Shown piece by piece: positions 43,102-52,982 of a DNA stretch of 64,000 bases. Made by a program: the position numbers and the translations under genes. The DNA is from Allorhizobium borbori (GTDB lineage: Bacteria > Pseudomonadota > Alphaproteobacteria > Rhizobiales > Rhizobiaceae), in assembly GCF_014196535.1 (NCBI RefSeq), contig NZ_JACIDU010000005.1, positions 184,267 to 248,266 on the forward strand. The letters are read 5' to 3'. Every line of letters begins with the position of its first letter. Position 1 is the first letter of the stretch. Under the pieces are notes generated by a model that was given only the letters and a program-made list of their open reading frames with translations, did no database searches and was not told where the DNA came from.

Positions 43102-44776
43102 CAACGCAAACAATTCCCTGCTTCAGGTCGACAATCTCACCCTGCGGCATCGCTCACCGGCAGGCGCTACCACAATTTTGAAAGATGTCAGCCTGACCCT
43201 TCGGCGCGGCGAGATTCTGGGTCTTATTGGTGAGTCCGGTGCTGGCAAGTCGACCCTCGGCAATGCCATTCTTGGCTTGCTCAACCCCGAATTCGAACGT
43301 GTGGCAGGTTCGATCCTGTTTGATGGCATGTTGCTTGACGATATGGATGAACGCCAATGGACCAAAATCAGAGGGCGGCGGATATCGGCGATCTTTCAAG
43401 ACCACACCGCCTCGCTTGACCCCCTGATGGCGATTGGTCCTCAACTTGAAGAAGCCATTCTCGCCAGTATCGACGAGACACTGCGCGATGAAGCCTATGA
43501 GGTGACGATTGACCTCCTCACACGGGTGGGCATTCCTGATGCGCGGGAACGTTACCACAGCTATCCTCATCAATTCTCCGGTGGCCAGCGTCAGCGTATC
43601 GTGATCGCTATCGCGCTTGCCGGAGCGCCCGACATCATCATAGCAGACGAGCCGACATCTGCACTCGATGCGACCGTGCAGAAGCAGATCCTGGCTCTCC
43701 TGCGGGAACTCGTCGATGAGACCGGCGTGTCCATCATTCTTGTGACCCATGATATGGGGGTCGTATCCGACATCACGGACCGGGTGGTCGTAATGCGTTG
43801 CGGCGAGGTCATTGAGCAGGGTTTCACCGCCGCACTTCTGGATGCTCCGTCACGGGAATATACGCGCAGCCTTCTGAAAGCCGTGCCGCGACTGCGGTTG
43901 TCAGATCAGCGCGGCGCACCGAATAAGGCTGAGACCTTAGCCTCCTCCCCGGATGAGCACGCTCGCGCTGAGGTTGGAGCTCAAGCCTCGCCAATCCTGG
44001 TTGTGCGTGACGTCACGAAGACGTTTTCCGAAAGTGGGCTTGGCTGGCTTCGCAAGGGGGCCGATAAGGTTGCGCTCGAGAGCGTCTCTGTCGAACTCAC
44101 GCGTGGTGCCATTACCGGTATTGTCGGTGAAAGCGGCAGTGGCAAAAGCACGATCGGCCGGATTATTGCTGGCCTCGAGACCGCAAACGATGGGACGCTT
44201 TCAATCGACGACATGAACTTTGACGTCGCCCGCCCTGGTCACAGGAGTGGTCTGCTCGGCCAGGTGCAGATGATCTTTCAGGATCCAGCCATTTCCCTCA
44301 ATCCGCGCATGACGATCGGTGAGACCCTGCGGGAAAGTGTCCGGTTCGGCAACGCGAAGGCTGGCGATCCGGCAGCGCTGATTGCAGGCATGCTGGATCG
44401 TCTTCAACTGGCTCAGCCGCTTGTAACGCGATACCCACATCAATTGTCCGGAGGGCAAAAACAACGCGTCTGTATCGCACGCGCCCTTCTCGCCGGGCCG
44501 CGCATCATCGTTGCCGACGAGCCGACCTCCGCACTCGATGTCTCGGTGCAAGCCGAGATCGTGGCGCTTCTGAAAGAGTGTGTGATCGAGCAGGGCGTAT
44601 CGATGCTCTTCATCTCGCATGATCTCGCACTCGTTCAGGCGCTCTGCAGCTCAATCTACATTTTCCGGAATGGACAGGTCGAAGATGCCGGTTCCTCGGA
44701 CTTCATCTTTGCACGGTCGCAGAACCCTTACACGCGCGGGCTGATCGAAGCACGGTCGAGCCGGTTTACCCATTGA
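43091..44776 (+). CDS. ABC importer fused ATPase (DppD-DppF type), 561 aa
   Basis: Two ABC ATPase domains in one protein. Domain 1: Walker A GESGAGKST near residues 43-51, signature FSGGQRQRI, Walker B IIIADEPTSALD. Domain 2 (from about residue 298): Walker A GESGSGKST near 341-349, signature LSGGQKQRV, Walker B IIVADEPTSALD. Each has the oligopeptide-type C-terminal extension pattern (Y-T-R-S/G-L). Both sites look intact, so the protein alone can energise the importer. Confidence 0.95.
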   Translation: MVCDNANNSLLQVDNLTLRHRSPAGATTILKDVSLTLRRGEILGLIGESGAGKSTLGNAILGLLNPEFERVAGSILFDGMLLDDMDERQWTKIRGRRISAIFQDHTASLDPLMAIGPQLEEAILASIDETLRDEAYEVTIDLLTRVGIPDARERYHSYPHQFSGGQRQRIVIAIALAGAPDIIIADEPTSALDATVQKQILALLRELVDETGVSIILVTHDMGVVSDITDRVVVMRCGEVIEQGFTAALLDAPSREYTRSLLKAVPRLRLSDQRGAPNKAETLASSPDEHARAEVGAQASPILVVRDVTKTFSESGLGWLRKGADKVALESVSVELTRGAITGIVGESGSGKSTIGRIIAGLETANDGTLSIDDMNFDVARPGHRSGLLGQVQMIFQDPAISLNPRMTIGETLRESVRFGNAKAGDPAALIAGMLDRLQLAQPLVTRYPHQLSGGQKQRVCIARALLAGPRIIVADEPTSALDVSVQAEIVALLKECVIEQGVSMLFISHDLALVQALCSSIYIFRNGQVEDAGSSDFIFARSQNPYTRGLIEARSSRFTH

Positions 44777-44880
44777 CGGTCGCGGCCTTCTGGCCGTCCG
44801 CCGCTACCGCACCACCGCAACACAACACTCAAAATCTCTATGCACACGCTGCGTCCCAACGTGGCGAGGAAAGGTCTGTC

Positions 44881-46116
44881 ATGACGAAAACGTTCACAAT
44901 CGCCGTAACCGGACAATCGCTGATCAAACATGACACGCGCGACGTGAAAACGGCAGGGTTCGGCGAAGTGGAGCAGATACTGCGTCGGGCTAATTTCGCG
45001 TTCACCAATTTCGAGAGCACCATTCTTGGTAGCCATGGCGGATGGCCGCTGAAAGGCGGGGTGTTCGGCTGCAGCCAACCTCGCGTGCTCGACGCGCTTC
45101 GGGCCATGGGATTTCAGGGGCTTTCGCTTTCCAACAATCATGCCTTCGACCTCGGGCCGGCCGGCGTCCTTTCAACGCTCGAAGAGGTGGAGAAACGCGG
45201 CCTTCTTCACGCGGGAATTGGTCGGAACTACACGGATGCAGGGCGAGCGGCAAAGGGCACGTTTGGGGATAAGAAGGTGGTACTCGTCGCCATGGATGGT
45301 GGGCCGGGGCCGGATTTCATGTATGCCGCCGACGCCGCGACGGATCGCCCTGAACGCCCTGGGATCAATCGGCTGAAGCTGAGTAAGGTCGTGGATGTCG
45401 ACGCAGAGACATTCGAGCGACTGCAGATCCTGCGTGATCGGGTCGACTACACGTCGATGGATCTTGCGAATGACAGTCAGCCTGACGACGCGCCGCATGT
45501 CGACCCGGATACCGAAGTTTGCATCGCGCGCGCCGTGTTTCGCCGCGCTGACCGGTTTGGTCGCAATGTCAAAATCGATGAACAGGACCTGTCGCGGAAT
45601 CTGGCAACGATCAGATCCGCGGCAGATGAAGGCGCTCTGGTCATCGCCTATCTACACCATCATCACTGGGCACCGGTCTGGGCTCAGGTTCCCGATTGGG
45701 TCGGCGCCGTCGCCCGAGCCTGTATCGATGCGGGTGCCGCGATGTTTGTCAGCCATGGCGCTCCCGTCCTGCAGCCCGTCGCAATCTATCGGGGGCGGCC
45801 AATCTTCTACAGCCTCGGGAATTTCATCTTCCATGTGAAATCCGCTGGTTCACGATGGGGCGCGCCAGAAGTATGGGAAAGTGTCATTGGTCTTTGTTCG
45901 TTCGGTGATGACGGACAATTGGTCGAAATGACGTTCCATCCAGTGATCATTGGCGGCGCCGAGGCCATGGCTGGCAATCCACTGGAAGATCGCCTGGTGC
46001 CCGAAGTCGCGCAGGGTGCGCATGCCGATAAGATATTGCGCCGGTTTCAGGAGCACTCACGAAGCGTTGGCACCAAAATCGAGGTCACTGACGGGATTGG
46101 GTATCTGAGGATCTGA
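44881..46116 (+). CDS. CapA-family metallophosphatase-like protein, 411 aa
   Basis: A protein of the CapA / poly-gamma-glutamate biosynthesis (calcineurin-like phosphoesterase) family. The metal-site motifs are visible: NFESTILG near residues 43-50, LSLSNNHAFDLGPAG (81-95), HHHHWAPVW (about 260) and VSHGAPVLQP plus FYSLGNFIF (about 285-320). No signal peptide. It follows the importer after a 104-base gap. A cytosolic role in processing the imported compound is plausible; a capsule role is unlikely without capB/capC. Confidence 0.85.
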   Translation: MTKTFTIAVTGQSLIKHDTRDVKTAGFGEVEQILRRANFAFTNFESTILGSHGGWPLKGGVFGCSQPRVLDALRAMGFQGLSLSNNHAFDLGPAGVLSTLEEVEKRGLLHAGIGRNYTDAGRAAKGTFGDKKVVLVAMDGGPGPDFMYAADAATDRPERPGINRLKLSKVVDVDAETFERLQILRDRVDYTSMDLANDSQPDDAPHVDPDTEVCIARAVFRRADRFGRNVKIDEQDLSRNLATIRSAADEGALVIAYLHHHHWAPVWAQVPDWVGAVARACIDAGAAMFVSHGAPVLQPVAIYRGRPIFYSLGNFIFHVKSAGSRWGAPEVWESVIGLCSFGDDGQLVEMTFHPVIIGGAEAMAGNPLEDRLVPEVAQGAHADKILRRFQEHSRSVGTKIEVTDGIGYLRI

Positions 46117-46740
46117 AAACCCATTACTTGCGCACCAATGTCGGGTCGACGACCATGATATGATGGAAAATCGTGGCTTGCCGTCCCATACATTCCCGAG
46201 GAATGTCTATTTCGAACAAACAATGATGGGGCGTGTCATTCTCGATCGCGTAGGGCATTTATGGCGGGCCTCATTCGAGGCTGGGCGGGGTTCTCGCGTT
46301 CTTATGCGAGATAATTTCATTTATTGACGTCTCGATGTTGGACCGGCGACAATCCCATCGCCGTCAAATGTGAAACGAGCTTCACGAGAATACCGGGCAA
46401 TCTGTATATAAATTTGACGGATTAGATGCGGGCAAGCGGGAGAATTCAGTTCATGACCCCAAGTGAATATGGGTGCGCGCTTATCCGCAAGGATATGGGT
46501 CGCATCGAAAATCGCAAATATGCGATGCGTTCGTTGCTGAACGCGCAAGAAGAAATCCAGCGTGGGGAAATTCAACCGCTTTCCGCTCTCGATGCCTTAG
46601 ATGCGGAATTGGCGGACGAATTCAGATATCTCTACCAGAAACAATTTCCTATTTTTTTTGTAAGATAGCTGAAATCTATCAGTGCACTAGACGAAAGTCG
46701 GTGGCCCATGCGCCGGGCAAGTCCACGCTCTCGCAGACGT
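46117..46740. other. Mostly non-coding gap between the transport operon and higBA
   Basis: The region is A+T-richer than its surroundings. A possible 71-codon frame at 46453-46668 (starting MTPSEYG, helical, ending FFVR) has no clear ribosome binding site and I do not call it. No repeats or RNA genes seen. Confidence 0.4.
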
Positions 46741-47031
46741 TCAAGCGGCTGCCAGCGGGCGAATATGCGACACATCGACCACCTTGCTCGCCTGGGCGAG
46801 GTCGTAGGCGCGTTGCAGATTCAGCCAGAACTCGGGCGTGTTGCCGAAAAAGGCAGAGAGCCGCAACGCTGTGTCAGCCGAAAGGGCCGTGTCACCCTTC
46901 ACGATCCGCTCAATACGGGTACGCGGCACATCGAGGCGTTTGGCCAGCGCACCAGCGGTCATGTTCAGCGGCTTCAAGAACTCTTCGTCGAGGATTTCGC
47001 CGGGATGGATAGCGAAAGCAAGTAGTGTCAT
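46741..47031 (-). CDS. higA: HigA antitoxin, 96 aa
   Basis: An XRE-type antitoxin. FAIHPGEILDEEFLKPLNMTAGALAKRLDVPRTRIERIVKGDTALSADTALRLSAFFGNTPEFWLNLQRAYDL is the classic HigA/VapI pattern. AAGGAGATAGCC supports the ATG at 47031. It lies 11 bases after higB, the usual toxin-first order. Confidence 0.93.
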   Translation of the reverse strand: MTLLAFAIHPGEILDEEFLKPLNMTAGALAKRLDVPRTRIERIVKGDTALSADTALRLSAFFGNTPEFWLNLQRAYDLAQASKVVDVSHIRPLAAA

Positions 47032-47042
47032 GGCTATCTCCT

Positions 47043-47324
47043 TCAATGGTAATCGACAAATTCAACGTCTTCCGCATTTCCGTCAACCCAGCGGAAGCAG
47101 AGCCGAAACTGGTCATTCACGCGGATCGAATACTGGCCGGCCCGGTCACCCTTCAGGGCCTCAAGCCGGTTGGCAGGCGGCACGCGCAAGTCGTCAAGAA
47201 CGGCGGCATTATCGAGCATGACCAGCTTGCGCCGCGCCACATTCAACAAATCAGCGGGAAAGCCCTTTGGGTTCTGCCCCTGCGCGACCTGTTCGGTCAC
47301 CTTGCCTCTGAATGACCGGATCAT
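47043..47324 (-). CDS. higB: HigB toxin, 93 aa
   Basis: A RelE-fold, ribosome-dependent mRNA interferase. Visible family features: MIRSFR at the start, DLRVPPANRLEALKGDRAGQYSIRVNDQFRLCFRW (about residues 44-78), with the basic/Arg and aromatic residues of the active site, and DVEFVDYH at the end. Forms a higBA operon in the gap between the transport cargo and trbI, a typical stabilisation site. Confidence 0.93.
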   Translation of the reverse strand: MIRSFRGKVTEQVAQGQNPKGFPADLLNVARRKLVMLDNAAVLDDLRVPPANRLEALKGDRAGQYSIRVNDQFRLCFRWVDGNAEDVEFVDYH

Positions 47325-47537
47325 ATGGGATATGTATCATGATGAGATACGACTTTCAACACTGCAACTGGTCAATGCTCGCAAACACCGGGCTACGTCA
47401 CTTGGTGTAGCCGACAATCAAAGGGAACTGAGTTTTTGTCATTGCAAGCGTTTCAGCACGATGTGTCGAAAACCGCCTGAAGCTAGCAATGAGCGATCGC
47501 GGCTGGACGTGCCACGTTTCGTCTGCCGATTTCGCGA

Positions 47538-48842
47538 CTACCCTGCGTTTGAATAACCCCTTGGAAAGACAATATCCTGATCGACAAGAATATTGAATTT
47601 GTAACCCGGCCTGATCCTGATGGTCGGCTGTACATTCAGGTTCTTTGAGATCGTCTGCTCGGTTACTCGGCCAAAACTCTCGGCAAAGTTCCGCCTCGCG
47701 GCATCTGAAGCCGTATCCTGCGTGGCCAGGGTCGAACTTTCTGGTATCGACATGTCGATGCCTGTTCCGATGATGGCAACGAGCGCGGCAGAGCCGAACG
47801 TGCGCCAGAGGTGCCGATCGATCTTGTCCTTGAAGCCGCCATACCCCTCTGCATCCGTGCCGGACATGCCGCCGATCTGAAGTGTCGTCCCGTTGGGGAA
47901 GATCAGGTCGGTCCAGACGACCAGCACGCGCTCCTGACCGAACGACACTTTGGAATCGTAGCGACCGAACAGCTTTGCTCCTTGGGGGATGAGCAGCCTG
48001 TAGCCGGTGGCGCTGTCATAGACGTTCTGGCTGACCTGTGCCGAAATCCTGCCCGGAAGATCCGAATTCAAGCCGGTGATCATCGTGGCCGGGATCACCG
48101 ATCCACGCTTCAACTCGTAGGGCGAGAGCTGCGGGACCACCTGGTTCGGCAGGTAACCAAGATCCTTGGTGTCCTGATTAAAGAAGTCCTCCTTCGAGGT
48201 TTGTCCGTTTTGATCAACGTTCTGTCCGAGCAAACCGGACTTCATTGCAGCGCTGTAGAGGTCGGATGCACTGTTCGTCGTGGCATTGAGCGGTTGGCGG
48301 GCGTCAGTTCTGGTTTCGGAAGCGCTCTTCTGGACCTCGGAAACGTCAACCTTAAGCGGAGAATCGAGCGCTGTCGCCCGTGCCTGGAGGCTTGCCATCC
48401 TCTGACGCTGCGCTTCGCGGAGAATCTGCTCGTCTTGTTCCCGCTTCAGCCGGGCCTTCCACTCGGCTTCCGGCTCGAGTTGCGATCGGCGTTCACTCCG
48501 GACCTCATTCTGCCGCTCTACGACGGCCTCTCTCACCGGCTCGCGTTCGACAACGATGGGCGTTGGCTGAAACACTTCGCGTTGCTCTGGTTCGCCTATG
48601 ATGCCGTCTGACACCCCACGTTTCAGTTGATCGCCAAACGTGGTCGCCGGGGAAGCGGAGGTGCTGTCGAGTTCATTTTCTCGATTGAAGGAGAGGCCAC
48701 GCCAGGACAGGCCGATGATCACGACGCCGAAGAACAGAACGATGATGACAATCGCGACGATGATTGGCAGGCGATTGAGGCGCCGCATGCTCTGTTGATC
48801 GTCAGCACTGCCCGTCGTGCCGAGCTGGAGCGATTGAACCAT
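47538..48842 (-). CDS. trbI: TrbI, mating-pair channel protein (VirB10 family), 434 aa
   Basis: Spans the inner and outer membranes in the T4SS core. One N-terminal membrane segment (LPIIVAIVIIVLFFGVVIIGLSW, about residues 25-47), a Glu/Arg/Gln-rich periplasmic linker with coiled-coil character (about 85-160), then the conserved beta-barrel domain from LSPYELKRGSVIPATMITGLNSDLPG to the end RPGYKFNILVDQDIVFP. ATG 48842 is chosen; the 49055 start is inside trbH. Last gene of the trb operon. Confidence 0.93.
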   Translation of the reverse strand: MVQSLQLGTTGSADDQQSMRRLNRLPIIVAIVIIVLFFGVVIIGLSWRGLSFNRENELDSTSASPATTFGDQLKRGVSDGIIGEPEQREVFQPTPIVVEREPVREAVVERQNEVRSERRSQLEPEAEWKARLKREQDEQILREAQRQRMASLQARATALDSPLKVDVSEVQKSASETRTDARQPLNATTNSASDLYSAAMKSGLLGQNVDQNGQTSKEDFFNQDTKDLGYLPNQVVPQLSPYELKRGSVIPATMITGLNSDLPGRISAQVSQNVYDSATGYRLLIPQGAKLFGRYDSKVSFGQERVLVVWTDLIFPNGTTLQIGGMSGTDAEGYGGFKDKIDRHLWRTFGSAALVAIIGTGIDMSIPESSTLATQDTASDAARRNFAESFGRVTEQTISKNLNVQPTIRIRPGYKFNILVDQDIVFPRGYSNAG

Positions 48843-48856
48843 GCTCTCCCCTCCCC

Positions 48857-49294
48857 TCAGTTTCGCTGCATGATCGAAAGTGGACTGGCGGGCGTCGCGC
48901 CCGCGGATGTCGCGGTATAGGCGCGACCGAGAGCGATGGCCGGCGTGCTGATCCGTGCAAGGACCTGTCCGTCGAAACTGTCGATCGACCATGCAACCTC
49001 GACTGGCTTCTGTTCCTTGCCGACTTTCCCATCGGCTATGACTGTGTATCCCCATCCCTTCAGCGCGGCTTCAAGTGCGGCGGCGTATTCGGACGTGTCC
49101 TTTTCCATCTTGAAGGTTGTGGTACTGGCTGGCCTCACCTGTTCGACAAGGCGGCTTGCCATGTCGCCGGCGATCGCGCTTGCGGTGGCGCCGGTGACGG
49201 CAATCGGGGTGGAACTTGTGGTCAGCGTATCATCCGCCGTCTGACAACCGGAAAGCATGGCAGTGACGATGATGGCGACTATTGTCTTCTTCAT
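48857..49294 (-). CDS. trbH: TrbH, lipoprotein of the mating channel, 145 aa
   Basis: Signal peptide with lipobox LSGC (residues 15-18), so a membrane-anchored lipoprotein in the periplasm. The remainder has a KPVEVAWSIDSFDGQVLARI strand region of the TrbH family. It is three bases after trbG and precedes trbI, as in Ti plasmids. VirB7-like role is assumed. Confidence 0.88.
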   Translation of the reverse strand: MKKTIVAIIVTAMLSGCQTADDTLTTSSTPIAVTGATASAIAGDMASRLVEQVRPASTTTFKMEKDTSEYAAALEAALKGWGYTVIADGKVGKEQKPVEVAWSIDSFDGQVLARISTPAIALGRAYTATSAGATPASPLSIMQRN

Positions 49295-49297
49295 CGG

Positions 49298-50110
49298 TCA
49301 ACCTCCCCGCCGGATCATGATTTTCTGCTGGCGCCAGCCGGCCCCGGAGACGAGCACGGCCTTATCGATGGCGTAGTCGACGATCATCATGTCGTTCTTC
49401 ATGCGATAGTTGACGATACGGTTCTGGCCGCCGCTGACGACGAACAGCACCGGTGCATCCTGCCCGGAGATCGACCGGGGAAACTGGATGTAGGTCTTGG
49501 TTCCGTCGGAATAGACGCGCTTTGGTCGCCAAGAGGCTCCGCCACTGACTGAATAGGAAAAGTTCAGCTTATCTGGAGCGGCTCCCGGAATGCCGCCGGT
49601 CTCTAGGCGGGCATTGATATCGGCCAGCTTGGTCGACGCATGCTCTGGATACTCGAAGCCGATCCGAGCCATATATTGGCTGGGATGGGATTTGAGCTGG
49701 ATATGATAGGTCCGGCGAGAGGTCGTGACGACCATCGACGTGACGAGGCCGGCCTCCGACGGCTTTACGATCAGGTGGATCGCCTGCCCGCCGGTTGCTC
49801 CAGATGTCGCCGGCTCTACCTTCCAACGGACCGTGTCGCCGACAAGCACATCACGAACGATCTCACCGCCCTGCAGCTCGATATCGCAGACCTGAAGTGG
49901 TGAGCAGATTACAGAGGGTTGTGTCTCGCCAAACAGAAAGATCACTTTCCCATCTGGCCCAGTCGTGACCAGACCCGGCGTTCCCCGCCATTTTCGCGAG
50001 ATGTTGGTCCCCTTCACCTCGTTCGACGTCATGCTCTGTGCGACTGCGCAATCCGCAAGGACAAGCCCGGCCATGCAGCCGACGGCCGCGATCAATCCTA
50101 TTCTGTGCAT
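49298..50110 (-). CDS. trbG: TrbG, channel protein (VirB9 family), 270 aa
   Basis: Outer-membrane complex component. Signal peptide at 1-24 ([24 protein letters not shown]). VirB9 features: the N-terminal beta domain with [26 protein letters not shown] near the middle, and the C-terminal domain [21 protein letters not shown] and PVLFVV, which pairs with VirB7/TrbH. Fifteen bases after trbF. Confidence 0.93.
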   Translation of the reverse strand: MHRIGLIAAVGCMAGLVLADCAVAQSMTSNEVKGTNISRKWRGTPGLVTTGPDGKVIFLFGETQPSVICSPLQVCDIELQGGEIVRDVLVGDTVRWKVEPATSGATGGQAIHLIVKPSEAGLVTSMVVTTSRRTYHIQLKSHPSQYMARIGFEYPEHASTKLADINARLETGGIPGAAPDKLNFSYSVSGGASWRPKRVYSDGTKTYIQFPRSISGQDAPVLFVVSGGQNRIVNYRMKNDMMIVDYAIDKAVLVSGAGWRQQKIMIRRGG

Positions 50111-50125
50111 GTAAATCCCCTGCCC

Positions 50126-50788
50126 TTAAAGCTGTGCGGTCCAGTCGAAGTCCTGGACATAAAGACCGATCGGGTTGAGGCGGATGATCGCCTCGTCCTG
50201 TGGCGCAGTCAGCGCGACCGTGGCGATCCCGCGGAACCTGCGTGTGCCGGTCTCCTTGCCCTTGCGGTCGCGTTCATATTCAGTCCAGTCGATCTGGTAC
50301 GTCTGGTTGGAGAGCGCGACGATGTTGTTGACCTCGATGGCGATGGTCGATGTCTTGGCCTTTTCGAACGGCGAATTGCCGCGAAACCAGGCATTGATCT
50401 TCTGGGTCGAAGGATCGGACGTCCTGAGAAGCGCGTAGGTCCGGTCGATGTATTGCTTCTGCACCACCGCGTCGGGCGTGATCGACTTCAAGCTGGTGAT
50501 GAAGTTGCCGAGTGTCGCACGGACGACGCGGGCGTCGGCATACTCGATCTGCTGGGGGAAGCCTGCCGTTACCGAGGTGCCGAGCTTGTCGACCTCGACG
50601 ATGTAGGGCACGAGCTTGACCTGTGTGCTGAGATACATGGCATAGGTGAAGCCGATCACGGCCATCGAAAGTCCGAGAATGCCGACGATCCGCCACGCGC
50701 GCGCGGCCTGGACGTAGGATCCATATCGTTCCGTCCATTCCTGCCGCGCGGCAAGGTAGGGGCTGTCGGGCGGCCGGTTTGCTGCCAT
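50126..50788 (-). CDS. trbF: TrbF, channel assembly protein (VirB8 family), 220 aa
   Basis: Inner-membrane protein with one N-terminal transmembrane segment ([21 protein letters not shown], about residues 32-52) and a periplasmic domain: [28 protein letters not shown] and the conserved [14 protein letters not shown] region. Length is normal. Confidence 0.93.
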   Translation of the reverse strand: MAANRPPDSPYLAARQEWTERYGSYVQAARAWRIVGILGLSMAVIGFTYAMYLSTQVKLVPYIVEVDKLGTSVTAGFPQQIEYADARVVRATLGNFITSLKSITPDAVVQKQYIDRTYALLRTSDPSTQKINAWFRGNSPFEKAKTSTIAIEVNNIVALSNQTYQIDWTEYERDRKGKETGTRRFRGIATVALTAPQDEAIIRLNPIGLYVQDFDWTAQL

Positions 50789-50809
50789 CGCTTGTCGCCT
50801 TTCTGATGA

Positions 50810-51988
50810 TTACTTGTCGTTTCGTTCTGGCGGCGTCTTGGGGCCGCTTTGTTCAGTTCGGCTCTGATCGAGCTTGGCGTTGGCAAGCCCCATGATCGAA
50901 CCGGCGTAGGCTCCTGGTGAACCGATTGCCTTTTCCTTGGCAGCCGAGCCGGCAGCTTTCCCGGCGGCCCCAATCCCGGCTCCCATGCCGCGGAGTGCTG
51001 CGCCTGCCACGGAGGATCCGGCTGCGCGCGCGGATTGAGCTGCCGCGCCTCCGGCTCCGACGGCGCCGGTCGCAAGCGACGTTGCTCCAAGCGCGAATGA
51101 TGCGGCCTGTCCACCATGGCGGATGGCTTCCATGCCGCCAGAGACAGACGCGCCTTGAACGACCCCCTGGATAATCGTTGGCACGTACATCGAGATGATA
51201 AACACCACGACTGAAATGCCGGCGATAGCCAATGTCGTGATGAACTGATCGCTATCCGCTGTCGGCGCTTTCGCCAGGCCGAGAAGGACCTCCGAGCCGA
51301 TTTTCGCGATCATGACCAGTGCCATGAGCTTCATACCGACGCCAAAGGCATAGACCAGGTAGCGGACGGCGAAGTCCTTGGTGAAGGACGAGCCACCCAA
51401 ACCGAGCATGATCATGCCGGCGAGCAACCCCACATACATTTCCACCATGACTGCGACGAAGATTGCGGCAACGAGCGAAAAGCAAATCACGACAACCCCC
51501 ATCGCAAGGACGGCGGCGATCGCAAGCGCATTGTCCTCGAATACGCCGAACTTGGCCTGCTCGGACATCTGCGACGCGACCCGTATCCCGGCATCGAACA
51601 CCTCGGCTGGTGAGGCCGATCCACCGCCCGCGCCGATCTGGTAGAGACTATTCACGACGTCCCTCGCAAGCGTTGGCCCCTGGGTGAGAACGAACGCGAA
51701 AAAGCCGATGAACATGATCCGCCGGACGAGTTCGGCGAACCAGCTTTCAAGGGATGCGGCCTGTATAGCGAGCCACACGGCAGCGATGCCGACCTCGATC
51801 CCCGCAAGGATCCAGAACAGTGACCTTGCCGCGTCCATGATGGTTGTCTCCCATCCCTTTGCGGCAGCGGAAACCTGGTTCTCGAGCTCTGTCAGAACCT
51901 GTCCATGCTGCGCGAACGCGGGAGTCGCCAAGACCAGGCAGGCTATGCCTGCGAGTAAGAACGCCTGCTCAAGATTGCGCTTCACCAT
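50810..51988 (-). CDS. trbL: TrbL, polytopic channel protein (VirB6 family), 392 aa
   Basis: Multi-spanning inner-membrane protein with a signal-like N-terminus and membrane segments spread over about residues 10-290. The C-terminal 100 residues are Gly/Ala-rich and end hydrophilic. ATG 51988 overlaps the trbK stop by seven bases and is preferred over the 52231 frame, which is a shadow of trbJ/trbK. Confidence 0.9.
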   Translation of the reverse strand: MVKRNLEQAFLLAGIACLVLATPAFAQHGQVLTELENQVSAAAKGWETTIMDAARSLFWILAGIEVGIAAVWLAIQAASLESWFAELVRRIMFIGFFAFVLTQGPTLARDVVNSLYQIGAGGGSASPAEVFDAGIRVASQMSEQAKFGVFEDNALAIAAVLAMGVVVICFSLVAAIFVAVMVEMYVGLLAGMIMLGLGGSSFTKDFAVRYLVYAFGVGMKLMALVMIAKIGSEVLLGLAKAPTADSDQFITTLAIAGISVVVFIISMYVPTIIQGVVQGASVSGGMEAIRHGGQAASFALGATSLATGAVGAGGAAAQSARAAGSSVAGAALRGMGAGIGAAGKAAGSAAKEKAIGSPGAYAGSIMGLANAKLDQSRTEQSGPKTPPERNDK

Positions 51989-52182
51989 CTCGGCCGCATC
52001 TCCTGACCTTTTTCGATTGGGGGCAGCTCTTTCGCTGTGCCGAAGAATTTCTCGCGGGTGGCGCGTTGCTCTTCGCTCATCCCTGTTGCTGGGGCATTGG
52101 CCTGGACGAAATAAATGGTGGTGGCGGAAGCTGCCGCAGCGACCATGACCAGCACCATGACGATCACGACCGTGCGGCTCAC
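51982..52182 (-). CDS. trbK: TrbK, entry-exclusion protein, 66 aa
   Basis: A short membrane-anchored protein that in related plasmids prevents uptake of the same plasmid by a cell already carrying it. The N-terminal segment TVVIVMVLVMVAAAASATTIYFV is a membrane anchor; no lipobox cysteine is present. The start is GTG 52182, overlapping the trbJ stop in GTGA. The last 26 residues (REKFFG...EMRPRW) closely resemble the tail of the preceding TrbJ. Confidence 0.82.
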   Translation of the reverse strand: MSRTVVIVMVLVMVAAAASATTIYFVQANAPATGMSEEQRATREKFFGTAKELPPIEKGQEMRPRW

Positions 52183-52982
52183 CAGCGTGGCTCCATCTTC
52201 TGACCGCTCGGGATCGTGGTAACGTCGGCATTGAAGAATTTCTCTCGCCTGGCCTGCGCGAGATCCTTGTCCGTCTGTTCGGCCTGGAGCCACGTTCCCA
52301 TCATCGTCATCTGCTGGGAAACAAGACCGCGCAGCTTCTGCATCTGGGACACCTGCTGGGCTGCGATCTGGTGTCCGACCTGGAGGGCCTTCATCTGGCC
52401 GTCGGCCGACACCGACATGGATCGCAGCGAGCTCATCGTGCCTTCTTCCGTGTCGAACTGATCCGCTGTCAGGCTCGCCGCCTTCAGCGTGCTGCCGATC
52501 GTGTCCCGGTTCGTGTCCGACCAAGACTGGTATGTGGTCGAGAACGTTTCGGCGCTGGGCAGGTTGGTCTTCAGATCCGCATAGCTCTTGAACCGCTGCT
52601 GAAGGACGTCGTCGGCATTGCCCATCGAAAACGAGATGCTTTGCCCCTGATCGACAATGCTGCGCAGACGGTTGAGATCGCTTTCGACCTGGCCCCAGAT
52701 ATGGTCAGGGAGCTGCGCGGTGTTCTGCAGCATATTCTCGTAGATATTCAGCTGGTTCTGGATTTGCTCTGCCAATTGCGTGATCTGGGTCAGCTGGTTA
52801 TCGACCTGCAGGCCGGAGCTTTTCAGAAGGTCGATAAGCTGCGCATTGTTGGCGAGCTGCGTCCATTCGGTGGCAGCGCCCGTTGCAGATCCCGCGCGGG
52901 CGGATGCAATCGGCGACAGCGCGATCGCTGCGGTTATCGTTGCGACGATCCAGTTATTGGACGTTGCGGTGCGACGTGGCAT
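52179..52982 (-). CDS. trbJ: TrbJ, mating-pair protein (VirB5-like), 267 aa
   Basis: Periplasmic/pilus-tip protein. Signal peptide (IVATITAAIALSPIASARA, cleaved near residue 30), then a long helical region rich in Gln and Leu (QLTQITQLAEQIQNQLNIYENMLQNTAQLP), typical of VirB5-like proteins. Start ATG 52982 has GAGGAG. Its end, REKFF...KMEPRW, parallels TrbK. The start overlaps trbE by 29 bases. Confidence 0.92.
   Translation of the reverse strand: MPRRTATSNNWIVATITAAIALSPIASARAGSATGAATEWTQLANNAQLIDLLKSSGLQVDNQLTQITQLAEQIQNQLNIYENMLQNTAQLPDHIWGQVESDLNRLRSIVDQGQSISFSMGNADDVLQQRFKSYADLKTNLPSAETFSTTYQSWSDTNRDTIGSTLKAASLTADQFDTEEGTMSSLRSMSVSADGQMKALQVGHQIAAQQVSQMQKLRGLVSQQMTMMGTWLQAEQTDKDLAQARREKFFNADVTTIPSGQKMEPRW

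Noticed and set aside
46453..46668. 71-codon frame between CapA and higBA
   Set aside because: No clear ribosome binding site, no family resemblance and an A+T-rich context; kept only as a note.
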